Shown: positions 34,339 to 44,210, counted from the first letter of the stretch. The stretch is 64,000 bases of DNA from Chloroflexota bacterium (GCA_004297775.1 SCUE01000012.1:124001-188000), one strand, 5' to 3'. Program-made: numbers and translations. The notes: generated by a model from the sequence alone, not told the origin.

Positions 34339-35739
34339 TCAATGGCGGCGGTGCTTCTTCTTCCGATCCTTCTTGCGAGCCGGTGTCGGCACGAGCCGTC
34401 CCGCGCCAGCCGCGACGGGCATCGCGCCGGCCATACGGCCAAGAGGGCCGTGGCCGCTGGTGAATTGCTTCATCATCGTGCGCGCCTGCTGAAACTGATT
34501 CAGGAGCTGGTTCACGTCCTGCGGCGTCGTGCCGGACCCGCGGGCGATACGCCGTCGGCGACTGCCATCGATGATCGACGGATCGGTGCGTTCGCGCGAC
34601 GTCATCGACTGGATGATTGCCTCGACGCGCTTCATCTGATCGCCTTCGAGCGCCTCTTTCGGCAACCCTTTCGTCGCCTGGTTGAACCCGGGGATCATGC
34701 CCAGGATCTGCGACAACGGCCCCATTTTCCGTAATTGCTGCAACTGCTTCAAGAAGTCGTCGAGATCAAATGTCGCCCGTTGGATCTTCTTCTGGAGTTG
34801 CTCGGTCTGGCTTTGATCAAACGTTTCCTGCGCGCGCTCGATCAACGTGAGGACGTCGCCCATCCCGAGCACGCGTGACGCCAGCCGTTCGGGGTGAAAC
34901 TGCTCGATCGCGTCGAGCTTCTCACCGGTACCGAGGAACTTGATCGGAACGCCGGTGACCTCGCGGATCGACAGCGCCGCGCCACCGCGGGCGTCGCCAT
35001 CCACCTTGGTTAGGACTAGGCCGGTCAGTGAGATCCCCTTGTGGAACTCCTCGGCGACACGGACGGCTTCCTGTCCAGTCATCGCGTCAACCACGAGAAG
35101 GACCTCGCCGGGTCGGGAAGTGTCCCTGATCCTGGCGAGTTCGCCCATGAGCGGTTCGTCCACGTGCAGTCGGCCGGCGGTGTCGAGAATGACGACAGTG
35201 TGGCCGTTCTGACGACCGTGCGCGACGCCACGCTGGCAGATCGTGGCCGGATCGCCGGTCGGCTCCGAATAGACCGGGACGTCGATCTGTCGGCCCAGAG
35301 TCTGAAGTTGCTCGATCGCAGCCGGACGCTGAAGGTCGGCCGCGACCAGCAGCGGTCGCGAGCCCGTCTTGCGCAGGTGCATCGCCAGCTTTCCGGCCAG
35401 CGTCGTCTTACCGGTGCCCTGAAGCCCGACGAGCATGATGATTGCCGGAGAGGCGTCCAGGTCCAGGCGCCCGGGGGCGCCCAGGACGGCGATCAACTCT
35501 TCGTGGACGATTTTGATGACCTGCTGAGCCGGGTTCAGGCCATGTAAGATGTCTTCGCCGACCGATCGTTCGCGGATCCGATCGACGAACCGGCGGGTCA
35601 CCGCGAAATTCACGTCGGCGGCCAGAAGCGCGCGCCGGACTTCCTTTAGGGCTTCATCGACATCGCTTTCCGAGAGCCGGCCGCGGCCGCGCAGGCGCTC
35701 GAAGACGTCCTGGAGCCGCTCGGACAGTGAGTCGAACAC
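34339..35739 (-). CDS. ffh: signal recognition particle protein Ffh
   Basis: Ffh is the SRP54 GTPase that binds signal peptides and SRP RNA. The N domain starts MFDSLSERLQDVFERLRGRG. The G domain has LVGLQGTGKTTLAGKLA, DTAGRLHVD and TKVDGDARGG. The M domain is methionine-poor for the family but shows the LNQFQQARTMMKQF helix. It starts at a GTG, 12 bases after mreD, so it may be co-transcribed with mreBCD. The C-terminus ends in a Lys/Arg-rich tail. Confidence 0.96.
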   Translation of the reverse strand: MFDSLSERLQDVFERLRGRGRLSESDVDEALKEVRRALLAADVNFAVTRRFVDRIRERSVGEDILHGLNPAQQVIKIVHEELIAVLGAPGRLDLDASPAIIMLVGLQGTGKTTLAGKLAMHLRKTGSRPLLVAADLQRPAAIEQLQTLGRQIDVPVYSEPTGDPATICQRGVAHGRQNGHTVVILDTAGRLHVDEPLMGELARIRDTSRPGEVLLVVDAMTGQEAVRVAEEFHKGISLTGLVLTKVDGDARGGAALSIREVTGVPIKFLGTGEKLDAIEQFHPERLASRVLGMGDVLTLIERAQETFDQSQTEQLQKKIQRATFDLDDFLKQLQQLRKMGPLSQILGMIPGFNQATKGLPKEALEGDQMKRVEAIIQSMTSRERTDPSIIDGSRRRRIARGSGTTPQDVNQLLNQFQQARTMMKQFTSGHGPLGRMAGAMPVAAGAGRLVPTPARKKDRKKKHRRH

Positions 35740-35751
35740 GATCGCTCGATT

Positions 35752-36252
35752 CTAGGTTGTGCCCCAGATCGACCGGGTGAGAAGTCGATCGAGCCAGATG
35801 AGTGGCACCATCAATGGGACGCCGACGACCGAGTTGACCACGATCGCCGGGAAAATGACGTTTGCCGAGAGCGGTCCCAGGGATTCAGCGCCGCTCTGCC
35901 ATGAGAAGGCCGCGCCGATTCCGTAGAAGGCGGTGACGGCGAACGGAATCGCGACCACGGTGAAGAACGGATGCGTTGGCCGAAGGTGCCGCCCGATCGC
36001 GTTGCCGACCGTCGCGGCCACCAGGATCCCGGCCGTTGCCGCGCCGAACGGCCCAGCCGTCAAGAGATCGAGCGACAGGCCGCCAAACAGCGCCCAAGTC
36101 AATCCCTCACTCCACCGGCGCAGCGCACCCCAGACGATCACTGATAGCAGGACGATGTCGATGTGCACGCCGGAGAAGCCGAGGTGGTGCAGGATCGTCG
36201 ATTGGAGGAGTCCACCCACGGCGGCGATGGCGAGGCCGACGTACGCGCTCAT
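35752..36252 (-). CDS. mreD: rod shape-determining protein MreD
   Basis: A 166-residue integral membrane protein with about five hydrophobic helices and the MreD pattern SEGLTWALFGGLSLDLLTAGP. MreD works with MreC and MreB in lateral wall synthesis. It begins directly after the mreC stop, and its position confirms the call. Confidence 0.88.
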   Translation of the reverse strand: MSAYVGLAIAAVGGLLQSTILHHLGFSGVHIDIVLLSVIVWGALRRWSEGLTWALFGGLSLDLLTAGPFGAATAGILVAATVGNAIGRHLRPTHPFFTVVAIPFAVTAFYGIGAAFSWQSGAESLGPLSANVIFPAIVVNSVVGVPLMVPLIWLDRLLTRSIWGTT

Positions 36253-37065
36253 CTAGTCGAGCCGAACGGGAACGTGACTGGCGATTACGTAGACGGTCTC
36301 GAGTCGATCGGGATCGACCGCCGGTGTGAGGACAGCCTCCTGAAACATGTCGGTCTCGCGCTGGCGAACCTCGACGATCTTGCCGATCGGCACTCCGGCC
36401 GGGAAGACGCCACCCAGACCCGAGGTGATCACCGGGTCGCCGGCCTTGACGTCCTCGCCCTGTGGGATCGATCGCAGCAAGAGTTGCGCGGGCCCGGACG
36501 GGCCGCGGTAGCCGTGGACGACGCCACGCGCGCGTGATCGCTGGTCGAGTGCGTTGACGAGTGATGTCCCGTCGGCGATGAGGAGGACGCGCGCCGAGTG
36601 CTGTCCGAGTTGCGAGACGCGGCCAACCAGTCCGGCGGCCGTCACGACTGTCATCCGGTTTGCGATTCCGTCCTGCTCTCCGCGATCGATCGTGATCGAG
36701 CGCGACAGATTCGACGCGTCGAACGCGACGACGGTCGCCTCGATCCAGCGCCAATCGCTGCCGGAGCGCCGGATCTCGAGCAGTGCCGCGAGGCGCTCGA
36801 TCTCGCGCGTGAGTTCGGGCGCTCGCGCTGCCTCGACGCGCAGGCGGTCCAGTTCGGCCCGCATTGTCTGGTTATCGCGGATGAGTTCGTCGATCGTGGT
36901 CACGGCGCGCGCGGCGCGGGCTGGGCCCGAGATAAGCGTCTCGATCGGGCCGACGACATCGAGTGCGATGCTCTGGGCGACCCCGAGCGCGGGTGTGCGG
37001 CTAGCGACGATGAGCGCGATCACGATCAGCGCGACGACCGCGAACGGCGCAAGTCGTCCGATCAT
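36253..37065 (-). CDS. mreC: rod shape-determining protein MreC
   Basis: A 270-residue bitopic protein. One N-terminal membrane helix (APFAVVALIVIALIVA) leads to a coiled coil (LIRDNQTMRAELDRL, ELTREIERLAALL) and a beta-barrel region with VVTAAGLVGRVSQLGQHSARVLLI and GDPVITSGLGGVFPAGVPIG. It links the cytoplasmic MreB filaments to the elongation machinery outside. It lies between mreB and mreD. Confidence 0.94.
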   Translation of the reverse strand: MIGRLAPFAVVALIVIALIVASRTPALGVAQSIALDVVGPIETLISGPARAARAVTTIDELIRDNQTMRAELDRLRVEAARAPELTREIERLAALLEIRRSGSDWRWIEATVVAFDASNLSRSITIDRGEQDGIANRMTVVTAAGLVGRVSQLGQHSARVLLIADGTSLVNALDQRSRARGVVHGYRGPSGPAQLLLRSIPQGEDVKAGDPVITSGLGGVFPAGVPIGKIVEVRQRETDMFQEAVLTPAVDPDRLETVYVIASHVPVRLD

Positions 37066-37084
37066 ACGGCTGTCGCTGCCGGGG

Positions 37085-38146
37085 CTACCGCTTGATCGGG
37101 CGCGCGTACTGCTCCGGGACCTCGACCTTACGGATCAACTCAAGCTCGGACAAGGCTTCGGCCGTGCCGCGGACGACGCACGTCAGTGGATCCTCCGCGA
37201 CATAGACGCGCATCTTGGTCTCGTGACTGAGGCGTTGCGCGAGCCCGGCCAGCAGGGCGCCACCACCGGCCAGCGCGATGCCGTGCGCCATGAGATCGGC
37301 CACGAGTTCCGGCGGCGTCTCCTCGATTGTTGTCTTGACGGCATCGACGATTGAGGCGACGGATCCGGCGATCGCGTCACGTACCTCGACGCTCGAGATG
37401 TCGATCGCCTTCGGCAGACCACTCACGAGATCGCGGCCTCGCAGTTCGACCATTCGTTCTTCCGGTAATGGCCAGGCCGACCCAGCTTCGATCTTCACGT
37501 CCTCGGCCATCCGTTCGCCGATCAAGAGGTTGTGCTTCTGGCGCGCATACTGGACGATCTCTTCGTCCATCTCGTCGCCGGCAATGCGAATCGAGCGTGA
37601 CACGACGATGCCGCCCAGCGAGATGACGGCGACCTCGGTGGTGCCGCCGCCGATGTCGACGATCATCGAGCCGGTCGCCTCGGTGACGGGCAGACCGGCG
37701 CCGATCGCGGCCGCCATTGGTTCTTCGATCAGGTGGCAGATCCGTGCCCCAGCGTTGCGCGCGGCATCGCGCACGGCCATCTTTTCGACTTCGGTCACGC
37801 CGCTCGGAATGCCGACGACGACACGCGGCTTCGGTAAATTGCCGAACTTATCGTGTACTTTGCCGATGAAGTACTTCAGCATCTGCTCGGTCACGTCGAA
37901 GTCGCTGATGACACCGTCTTTCAGCGGCCGGATGGCCACGATATTGGCCGGTGTCTTGCCGACCATACGCTTTGCTTCCAGGCCGATGGCGAGGACTTTC
38001 TTAGTCTTCTTGTTGATAGCGACGACCGACGGCTCGTTGATGACGATGCCACGCCCGGGAATCATGACGAGGGTATTCGCCGTTCCCAGGTCGATGCCGA
38101 TGTCGTGCGAGAACGCGCCGAGGATGCGATTGATCAGTGAGAACAC
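37085..38146 (-). CDS. mreB: rod shape-determining protein MreB
   Basis: A 353-residue bacterial actin. Phosphate 1 is DIGIDLGTANTLV, phosphate 2 is IVDIGGGTTEVAVISL, and the adenosine motif is GIALAGGGALLAGL. MreB polymerises under the membrane and orients wall synthesis, so the cell is probably rod-shaped. GTG start, three bases after the small ORF upstream. Confidence 0.97.
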   Translation of the reverse strand: MFSLINRILGAFSHDIGIDLGTANTLVMIPGRGIVINEPSVVAINKKTKKVLAIGLEAKRMVGKTPANIVAIRPLKDGVISDFDVTEQMLKYFIGKVHDKFGNLPKPRVVVGIPSGVTEVEKMAVRDAARNAGARICHLIEEPMAAAIGAGLPVTEATGSMIVDIGGGTTEVAVISLGGIVVSRSIRIAGDEMDEEIVQYARQKHNLLIGERMAEDVKIEAGSAWPLPEERMVELRGRDLVSGLPKAIDISSVEVRDAIAGSVASIVDAVKTTIEETPPELVADLMAHGIALAGGGALLAGLAQRLSHETKMRVYVAEDPLTCVVRGTAEALSELELIRKVEVPEQYARPIKR

Positions 38147-38149
38147 GGT

Positions 38150-38440
38150 CTAGCTGACCTGTCCGTCTCGCCACCGCTCCAGAGTGGCACGCGCCAGGGT
38201 GCGCGCCTCATCGAACTCGAGATCCACGCGGCTGTACGCCAAGGCGTACCACTCCTCCTCGCCGGTGCTTTTCAGTCGACCGACGAGGAGCGTCTCGTGC
38301 CCTTTCTTCTTCAACTCTCGGATCGATTTCGGGTCAAACTGGTCGATCGGTTCGAGAATCGCGACGAACTGGCCGGTGGTGCGTTTCCATTCGATGACGT
38401 TCTTGGGGCGTCGGTAGTTGGCCTGATCGTGCATCCCCAC
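38150..38440 (-). CDS. small conserved-looking hypothetical protein
   Basis: A 96-residue protein between dnaE2 and mreB. It is mixed alpha/beta (VIEWKRTTGQFVAILEPIDQ, then YALAYSRVDLEFDEARTLAR) with no cysteine pair or membrane helix. The start is the GTG at 38440 or the ATG at 38434. Its three-base gap to mreB suggests co-expression. No family recognised. Confidence 0.7.
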   Translation of the reverse strand: MGMHDQANYRRPKNVIEWKRTTGQFVAILEPIDQFDPKSIRELKKKGHETLLVGRLKSTGEEEWYALAYSRVDLEFDEARTLARATLERWRDGQVS

Positions 38441-38507
38441 CCCACGCCGCGTTCTCCAAGGAGCGATTATAGGTCGCCTTTGCCGGGGTCGACGGGCACG
38501 GATACAC

Positions 38508-41500
38508 CTACCGGAAATCGTGTGACCGTGGTGGGTCGATCGTTTCCACGGCGCTGGTGTCGATCGGCCAGCAGCGCTTCACGAGCAGGTTGATCGCGCC
38601 TCCCCATCCTTCATCGCGCTGCAGGCGTCCTTCGAGGATGACCAGCGGCTCGCCGCGTATGCAGGCGCGATGGGCGCGGTAGACCGCCGGCGCGACGATC
38701 GCATTGACGAGCCCTGTCTCGTCTTCGATCGTCATGAATGTGAAGTCGCGGGCCGTTTCGGGGCGCTGGCGCGTGATGACTAGACCTCCGACACGCACGA
38801 TCAGGTTGCGTGGCAGCCCAGGCAGTTCGTTTGCGGCGTAGACACGCCGGACGCGCAGGGCTGGGCGAAAGTACTCGATGACGTGATGCCCCACGGACAG
38901 TCCGAGGCCGCGATAGTCCGACTGCGTCTCCTCGAACGGCGTCATCGGTTCGAGGGTCGCCGTTTCGGCCAGCGCCTCGGCCAAACCAGGCAAGAATCGG
39001 GGACCGCTCAGTCCGGCCAACTCGCCGACTTGCCAGAGCGCGTCGCGGCGACTGCCGAATGCGAGGAGTGCGCCAACTCCGGCCAGGGCCTCGAGGTCGT
39101 CCCGGGCGAGACCGGTTCGCGCGACGACATCGGCGACCGACCGAAATGGCCCGTCGGCGCGGGCGCGCTCGATCGCGTCTTGAGCGTGACTGCCGAGGCC
39201 GTCGACGACCTTCAACCCCAGGCGGATCGTTCGCTCGTCGACAACCGTGGTCTCCCACTCGCTTTGCTGGATATCGACCGAAAGAACCCGGATGCCGTGA
39301 CGGTACGCGTCCCAGATCAGCGTGTGCGGCGCGTAGAACCCCATCGGCTGGCAGTTCAGCAGCGCGACGTAGAACTCGGCCGGGTAGCGCAACTTCAGGG
39401 TTGCCGAGATCAGGGCGAGGTGTGCGAACGGATAGGCATGAGCGCGTGGAAAGCCGTAGCCGGCGAACCCAGCGACCATCTTCTTGATCTCTTGAGCAAG
39501 TGCCGGTAGATGCCCCCGCGCGACGATGCGCTCGACGAGATCGCGCGAGGCGGTCTCCATCTGCTCGGTCGACCGCTTGCTGCTCATTGCCCGGCGTAGT
39601 TGATCGGCCTCGCCGCCGGAGTAGCCAGCCATGATCATCGCCACCTGCATGACTTGCTCTTGCCAGAGGACGATGCCGAGCGTCTCTTCGAGAACTGGAC
39701 GCAGTTCTGGGGTGAGATAGTCGATGCGTTCGAGTCCGGCTCGGCGCCGGGCGATGTGACTACCAGCCTGGTAGGCGCCAGGACCCGGCCGGATCGCGCC
39801 GACCGAGATCGCCACGTCGCGCAGATTCCTCGGTTGCAGCCGGGGCAGAAAGGCCATCTGCGCGCGCGACTCGATCTGGAAGAGGCCGACGGTGTCGGCC
39901 CGACAGATGGAATCGAACACACCCGGGTCGTACTCGAAGCCGTGCAGCGCCAGACTGTCGCCGGACCGCGCCTGGATGGCGCGAAAGCAGCGTGAGACGA
40001 GCGACAGCATGCCGAGCCCGAGGAGATCGAGCTTGATCAGATTGATCCCGAACTCCTCAGCCAGGGTCGTCAGATCATCTTTGTCCCACGGAATGATCGA
40101 TCGATCGATCATGCGCGCCGGCTCGATCGGCAGGATGTCGCTCAGCGGTCGTGCTGATATGACGAATCCCCCGACGTGAATCGACAGGTGGCGCGGCGTA
40201 TTCAGCAATTGGGGGACGAGTGTGATGAGACGCGAGTCCGGGGCGCGCACCGATCGTTCCGTGGGCGACGCGGGCTCCTCGCCGGCGAGCGTCGTGACGA
40301 CGGCCGTCATCGCCGCGCGCGCGACCGCGACCGTGCTCTGGCGGGGATGCTGTCCCCATCCCAGCGGGCCGCCACCGTCGACGTCCAGTTCCTTCAGCTC
40401 GCGCTCGTCGGTCGCCTTGGAGAGGATGATCGCCTGCTCTCGCGGAACGCCGAGCGCCTTTGCCACGTCGCGGACCGCGCTCTTCCACCGATAGGTGTTC
40501 ACCTCGCAGACCATCGCCGCGCGCTCCCGGCCGTACTTTCCGTAGACGTATTGGATGACTCGCTCGCGATCCTCATGCGCAATGTCGAGATCGATGTCGG
40601 GCAATTCCTCACGTTCGAGCGACGCGAAGCGTTCGAAGACGAGGTTGTGGCGCACGGGATCGATCGGGCAAAGGCCCAGGCAGTGGAGCAACGCCGAAGC
40701 AGGGGCAGATCCCCGGATGCTGACGAGAATGCCCTCGCGGTGGCAGAAATCGACGATGTCGCGAAAGACCAGCAGGTAGCCGGCCAGACGCAGTTGGCGA
40801 ACGATCGATAGCTCGTAGGCGATCCGCGCGCGTACCGTGTCGTCGGCGTTCGGGTAGTAGCGCGCCTGCCCGACCTCGATCAGCGTTTCGAGCCAGCTTT
40901 GCGGCGTGTGATTCGGCGGAACTTCGGGCGACGGGAATTCGTACTGCGCGTCGCGCAGGGCGAACTCGCATCGGTCGGCGATCGCGACGGTGTTCGCGAT
41001 CGCTTCAGGGTAGAGGGTAAAGAGGCGCCGCATCTGGGCCGGTGTCTTCAGGTAATACTCGTCGTTCGGCCGCAGGAGATCGCCAGCGTCGTCGAGCGTG
41101 GTGCGATGGCGGATCGCGGTGACGACGTGATGGAGCAGCGCGCGTCGCGTGGTCGCGTAGTGGGCGTTGTTCGTTGCGACGATGCCGACTCCGACCGCGC
41201 GCGCGATCCGCGCGAGGGCCGCGTTGCGCGGACCGTCGGCCTGACGAAGGTGATTGTGTAGTTCGACATAATAGTTCTCGGTGCCGAAGACGTCGCGGTA
41301 GCGATGGGCGACGCCGCGCGCGGCCGCCTCGCCGGCCGAGGCGAGCGCGGCGTGCAGTTCGCCGCGTTCGCAGGCCGAGAGCGCGATGAGGCCGGCCGCG
41401 TGGTCGGCCAGGAACGAGAACGGCAACGCGGGCATGTCCTTCTCGTTGGTCATGTGCGCGTGGTTCAGGACGCGGCAGAGCGATTGGTAGCCATCGAGGT

Positions 41501-41747
41501 CGGGCGCCAGGAGGATGAGATGAGCGTCGTCGGCGAGCGTGACCTCGGCGCCGAAGATCGGTTTGACGCCCTTCTCTTTGCACGCGAGGGCGAAGCGAAC
41601 GATGCCGTAGATGCCTTCGTGATCGGTGATGGCGAGGGCGCGCAGACCGATCTCGCGCGCCCGATCGACGAGTTCCTCGGGGAACGAGGCCCCGTCCAGG
41701 AATGAGTAGTTCGTATGGCAGTGGAGTTCGGCGTACTCGGCGGTCAA
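38508..41747 (-). CDS. dnaE2: error-prone DNA polymerase III alpha subunit DnaE2 (ImuC)
   Basis: A 1079-residue C-family polymerase that copies damaged DNA with ImuA and ImuB. The PHP domain starts YAELHCHTNYSFLDGAS. The palm has the catalytic Asp pair in ELPDIDLDIAHEDRE, then VYGKYGRERAAMVCEV. A helix-hairpin-helix region and C-terminal OB fold (RDFTFMTIEDETG) follow. I chose the TTG at 41747, overlapping the imuB stop as TTGA, because it gives the family-standard N-terminus; an ATG at 41771 is possible. No extra proofreading domain is present. Confidence 0.95.
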   Translation of the reverse strand: MTAEYAELHCHTNYSFLDGASFPEELVDRAREIGLRALAITDHEGIYGIVRFALACKEKGVKPIFGAEVTLADDAHLILLAPDLDGYQSLCRVLNHAHMTNEKDMPALPFSFLADHAAGLIALSACERGELHAALASAGEAAARGVAHRYRDVFGTENYYVELHNHLRQADGPRNAALARIARAVGVGIVATNNAHYATTRRALLHHVVTAIRHRTTLDDAGDLLRPNDEYYLKTPAQMRRLFTLYPEAIANTVAIADRCEFALRDAQYEFPSPEVPPNHTPQSWLETLIEVGQARYYPNADDTVRARIAYELSIVRQLRLAGYLLVFRDIVDFCHREGILVSIRGSAPASALLHCLGLCPIDPVRHNLVFERFASLEREELPDIDLDIAHEDRERVIQYVYGKYGRERAAMVCEVNTYRWKSAVRDVAKALGVPREQAIILSKATDERELKELDVDGGGPLGWGQHPRQSTVAVARAAMTAVVTTLAGEEPASPTERSVRAPDSRLITLVPQLLNTPRHLSIHVGGFVISARPLSDILPIEPARMIDRSIIPWDKDDLTTLAEEFGINLIKLDLLGLGMLSLVSRCFRAIQARSGDSLALHGFEYDPGVFDSICRADTVGLFQIESRAQMAFLPRLQPRNLRDVAISVGAIRPGPGAYQAGSHIARRRAGLERIDYLTPELRPVLEETLGIVLWQEQVMQVAMIMAGYSGGEADQLRRAMSSKRSTEQMETASRDLVERIVARGHLPALAQEIKKMVAGFAGYGFPRAHAYPFAHLALISATLKLRYPAEFYVALLNCQPMGFYAPHTLIWDAYRHGIRVLSVDIQQSEWETTVVDERTIRLGLKVVDGLGSHAQDAIERARADGPFRSVADVVARTGLARDDLEALAGVGALLAFGSRRDALWQVGELAGLSGPRFLPGLAEALAETATLEPMTPFEETQSDYRGLGLSVGHHVIEYFRPALRVRRVYAANELPGLPRNLIVRVGGLVITRQRPETARDFTFMTIEDETGLVNAIVAPAVYRAHRACIRGEPLVILEGRLQRDEGWGGAINLLVKRCWPIDTSAVETIDPPRSHDFR

Positions 41748-43411
41748 TCGAAGATTCCGTGGCAGAGCCATCGATCGTCGATGCGGTCGTGGTAGAGCCA
41801 GTAGGCTCGGCCATCGGCGTCGATCGCCTGGTAGTAGTCGCGTTCGGCACGGTTGTCGCGCCACGGAAGATCGCTGACGCGGAACGGTCCCGCCCATTCG
41901 ATCAGCGGAATCTGTCGCTGTCGGAATGTGATGATGGGGCTCTTGCTAGATCCTGGCACGCGCAGGGTGATCGGCTCGGGTGGATCGATGATCCAGACCG
42001 GAGGCTGGCCGAGGAGCGCCGATGGTTGCGGTGTCGGACGCGGGACCTTCGCCGGGCGTGGCCGTGCCGGCCCGGACCGGCCAGGTGGTTTCTTCCCCGG
42101 CGAGACATCGTCGACATCCTCGAACGCTTCGTCGGACGCCTCGGGCCGAAGCCACTGGAACGCGTCTTCCGGTCGGCGGCTCGGTTGCGCGCGGGCGCGG
42201 CGCACCGCGTCGGGATGCCACCGAGCGCGTAGACGAGCAATGGCGTGCCGCGCGTTGCGCTGGCGATCGAACGATGCTGGGCGTCCGAGTTGGCCGCCGA
42301 GGAGTCGGAGTTGCCGCCCACGCGGCGGTGCGAGATCCATCGCCTCGATCGCGATCCCGATCACCGGCGCTCGCAAGTGGGCGCCTTCGAGATGCCATCG
42401 CAGGATCTCGTGGATCGACGCGCCACTCGCGCTGCCCTCGGCCGGAAAGAGATCTCGCTGGTGGATCGCCGCGTCGGGTGGCGTAGCTCCCTCAATTCCG
42501 CTCGCGAGCGCTGGCCGCGTGTCGAATCGCCAGGTGACGCGGAGGCGGTGCGCTGCCAGACCGTGCGCGTCGAGGCGTCGCGCCAGACGATCGGCCAGGC
42601 CTTTTAGAAGGAAGATCAAACGATCGTTGCTCTCCTCCGCCCATTCGAGTTCGATTTCATCCCGCGTGACGAGCGGCCGCGGACGAGGCGAGAGTGGCTC
42701 GTCGATCGTCTCCCCGCGCGAAAGCCGCCATATCGTTTCGCCGAGATGGTCCAGGCGATGGACCAGCGCGTTTCTGGGGAGACGTGCCCCGATATCGCCG
42801 ATCGCGCGTATGCCGAGCATGCGTAACCGCTCGGCCGCGTCGAAGGAGATCGGCAGCGCTTCGATCGGCAAGGGCGCCAGAAAGCGCGCGTTCGCACCCG
42901 CGGGGACGATCGTGATGCCGGGGTCATTCGGCACGATGCCGTGGCGTGACGCGATCTCGGCGACGGTGCGCCCATCGGCGATTCCGATGCGCGTCGTCGC
43001 GCCGAAAGGCTCGGGAATGGCTCGGCGGAGTCGCTGAGCCAGGACATCCTCTGGCCCATACAGGAGTTCGAGGCCATCGATGTCGAGGAAGGCGATACCG
43101 GCGCCCTTCACCTCGACGACCGGGCTGAACGTGTCGAGGATGTCGGCGATCGAGGCGAACGTTGCATCGTCGAGCGCGGGATCGATGGTGCGATAGAGGA
43201 CGTCGGGGCAGCGCGCCTCGGCCGCGGTCAATGGCAGACCGGGTTGAACCCCCCGCGCGAGAACGTCCGGATCGGCGACGACGATCTCACGCGAGCGCGA
43301 GTCGGGATTGTAGAGCGCGAGAGAGTAGGCGCCGTCGTTGGTCAGCCTCGCTCGCGCGTTCGCCAATGAGAAGCGCGGCAGCCAGACGCAGGCGACTCGA
43401 CGTGTTGCCAT
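41744..43411 (-). CDS. imuB: ImuB, inactive Y-family polymerase of the mutasome
   Basis: A 555-residue ImuB. The N-terminal palm reads VACVWLPRFSLANARARL, where catalytic Y-family enzymes have DMDAFF, so the metal-binding acids are gone, as known for ImuB. FLDIDGLELLYGPE and RIGIADGRTVAEIA are typical. It bridges the beta clamp and DnaE2. The C-terminal part has a Pro/Arg-rich linker and a small domain ending YWLYHDRIDDRWLCHGIFD. The ATG at 43411 follows GGAGGAAGG. It overlaps imuA by 125 bases in another frame. Confidence 0.93.
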   Translation of the reverse strand: MATRRVACVWLPRFSLANARARLTNDGAYSLALYNPDSRSREIVVADPDVLARGVQPGLPLTAAEARCPDVLYRTIDPALDDATFASIADILDTFSPVVEVKGAGIAFLDIDGLELLYGPEDVLAQRLRRAIPEPFGATTRIGIADGRTVAEIASRHGIVPNDPGITIVPAGANARFLAPLPIEALPISFDAAERLRMLGIRAIGDIGARLPRNALVHRLDHLGETIWRLSRGETIDEPLSPRPRPLVTRDEIELEWAEESNDRLIFLLKGLADRLARRLDAHGLAAHRLRVTWRFDTRPALASGIEGATPPDAAIHQRDLFPAEGSASGASIHEILRWHLEGAHLRAPVIGIAIEAMDLAPPRGRQLRLLGGQLGRPASFDRQRNARHAIARLRARWHPDAVRRARAQPSRRPEDAFQWLRPEASDEAFEDVDDVSPGKKPPGRSGPARPRPAKVPRPTPQPSALLGQPPVWIIDPPEPITLRVPGSSKSPIITFRQRQIPLIEWAGPFRVSDLPWRDNRAERDYYQAIDADGRAYWLYHDRIDDRWLCHGIFD

Positions 43412-44204
43412 CCAGCCTTCCTCCGTCGAAACGCACCGTGAGTTCGTGCGCGATGTCATCGCCAGCGGCACGGGCCCGGTCGACGATGACGTTCAAGCGT
43501 GTGCCCACCAATTCACCGTCTTCCCAGATCCATCCGCCTCGCTGGACGTGGAGCCGGTAGTCGACGAAGCCGCCCAGCGCGCTGATGTCCGCCTCGGCCG
43601 CGGTGTTGGTCTGGATGAGGCAGAGCAGCGTCGTCCCGGCGCGCGCGGCGAGGAGGGCGAGTTTTCCCGCCTTGACCGATGGAATGGCGCGCACGGCCGT
43701 CGCTGGCAAGCGCAGGAGGACGAATCCGAAGCCCTCGCATCGGGTGAGGAGCATCGCCGCCTCGATCGCATCATCGACGCTGGGCGGCGACACGATGACG
43801 AGCCGATCCAGCGATAGACCACAGAGCGCTGCCGCCGGCGGATAGAAGCGGCCGGCTGGCCGCTCGACCGGTGGATCTATGATCGCGGCCAGTTCATTGC
43901 CACTGCACGCCGCGCCCCAGAGCAGGGCGAGGCTGAGTCCACCGGATGACGCTGGCGCGACGATTTCGACCAGACGCGGCCTGGCGCCGCGCGGCCGCGG
44001 CCACCACGGCGGGGCATCGACTGGCTGGGTCCGGTCCTGACGTGTCGATTCGCTCTGCCCGGCCGGCGCGACGCTGCCGAGACGCGTCAGGCTGGTGAAC
44101 CCCCATCGGCGCTGGATATCGGCGACTGCCGCCGCAGCCCGATCGCGACGCGCGCGATCGGGCGTGGCGGCTTCAGCCGACCGTGTCCGTGGGCTCTCTA
44201 TCAC
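43287..44204 (-). CDS. imuA: ImuA-like RecA-fold mutasome protein
   Basis: A 305-residue RecA/SulA-like protein. EIVAPASSGGLSLALLWGAA is a degenerate Walker A region and LVIVSPPSVDDAIEAAMLL and TTLLCLIQTN continue the core. LGGFVDYRLHVQRGGWIWED and LVGTRLNVIVDRARA match ImuA C-terminal strands. I chose the GTG at 44204. The TTG at 44222 would lie inside the LexA-like box. First gene of the imuA-imuB-dnaE2 cassette; family members are SOS-induced. Confidence 0.85.
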   Translation of the reverse strand: MIESPRTRSAEAATPDRARRDRAAAAVADIQRRWGFTSLTRLGSVAPAGQSESTRQDRTQPVDAPPWWPRPRGARPRLVEIVAPASSGGLSLALLWGAACSGNELAAIIDPPVERPAGRFYPPAAALCGLSLDRLVIVSPPSVDDAIEAAMLLTRCEGFGFVLLRLPATAVRAIPSVKAGKLALLAARAGTTLLCLIQTNTAAEADISALGGFVDYRLHVQRGGWIWEDGELVGTRLNVIVDRARAAGDDIAHELTVRFDGGRLDGNTSSRLRLAAALLIGERASEADQRRRLLSRALQSRLALA

Positions 44205-44210
44205 GCACCC

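Noticed and set aside
36107..36754. Long Arg-rich ORFs antisense or out of frame within mreC and similar genes
   Set aside because: Typical GC-rich shadow frames: no family motifs, no ribosome-binding sites, and full overlap with confident genes.
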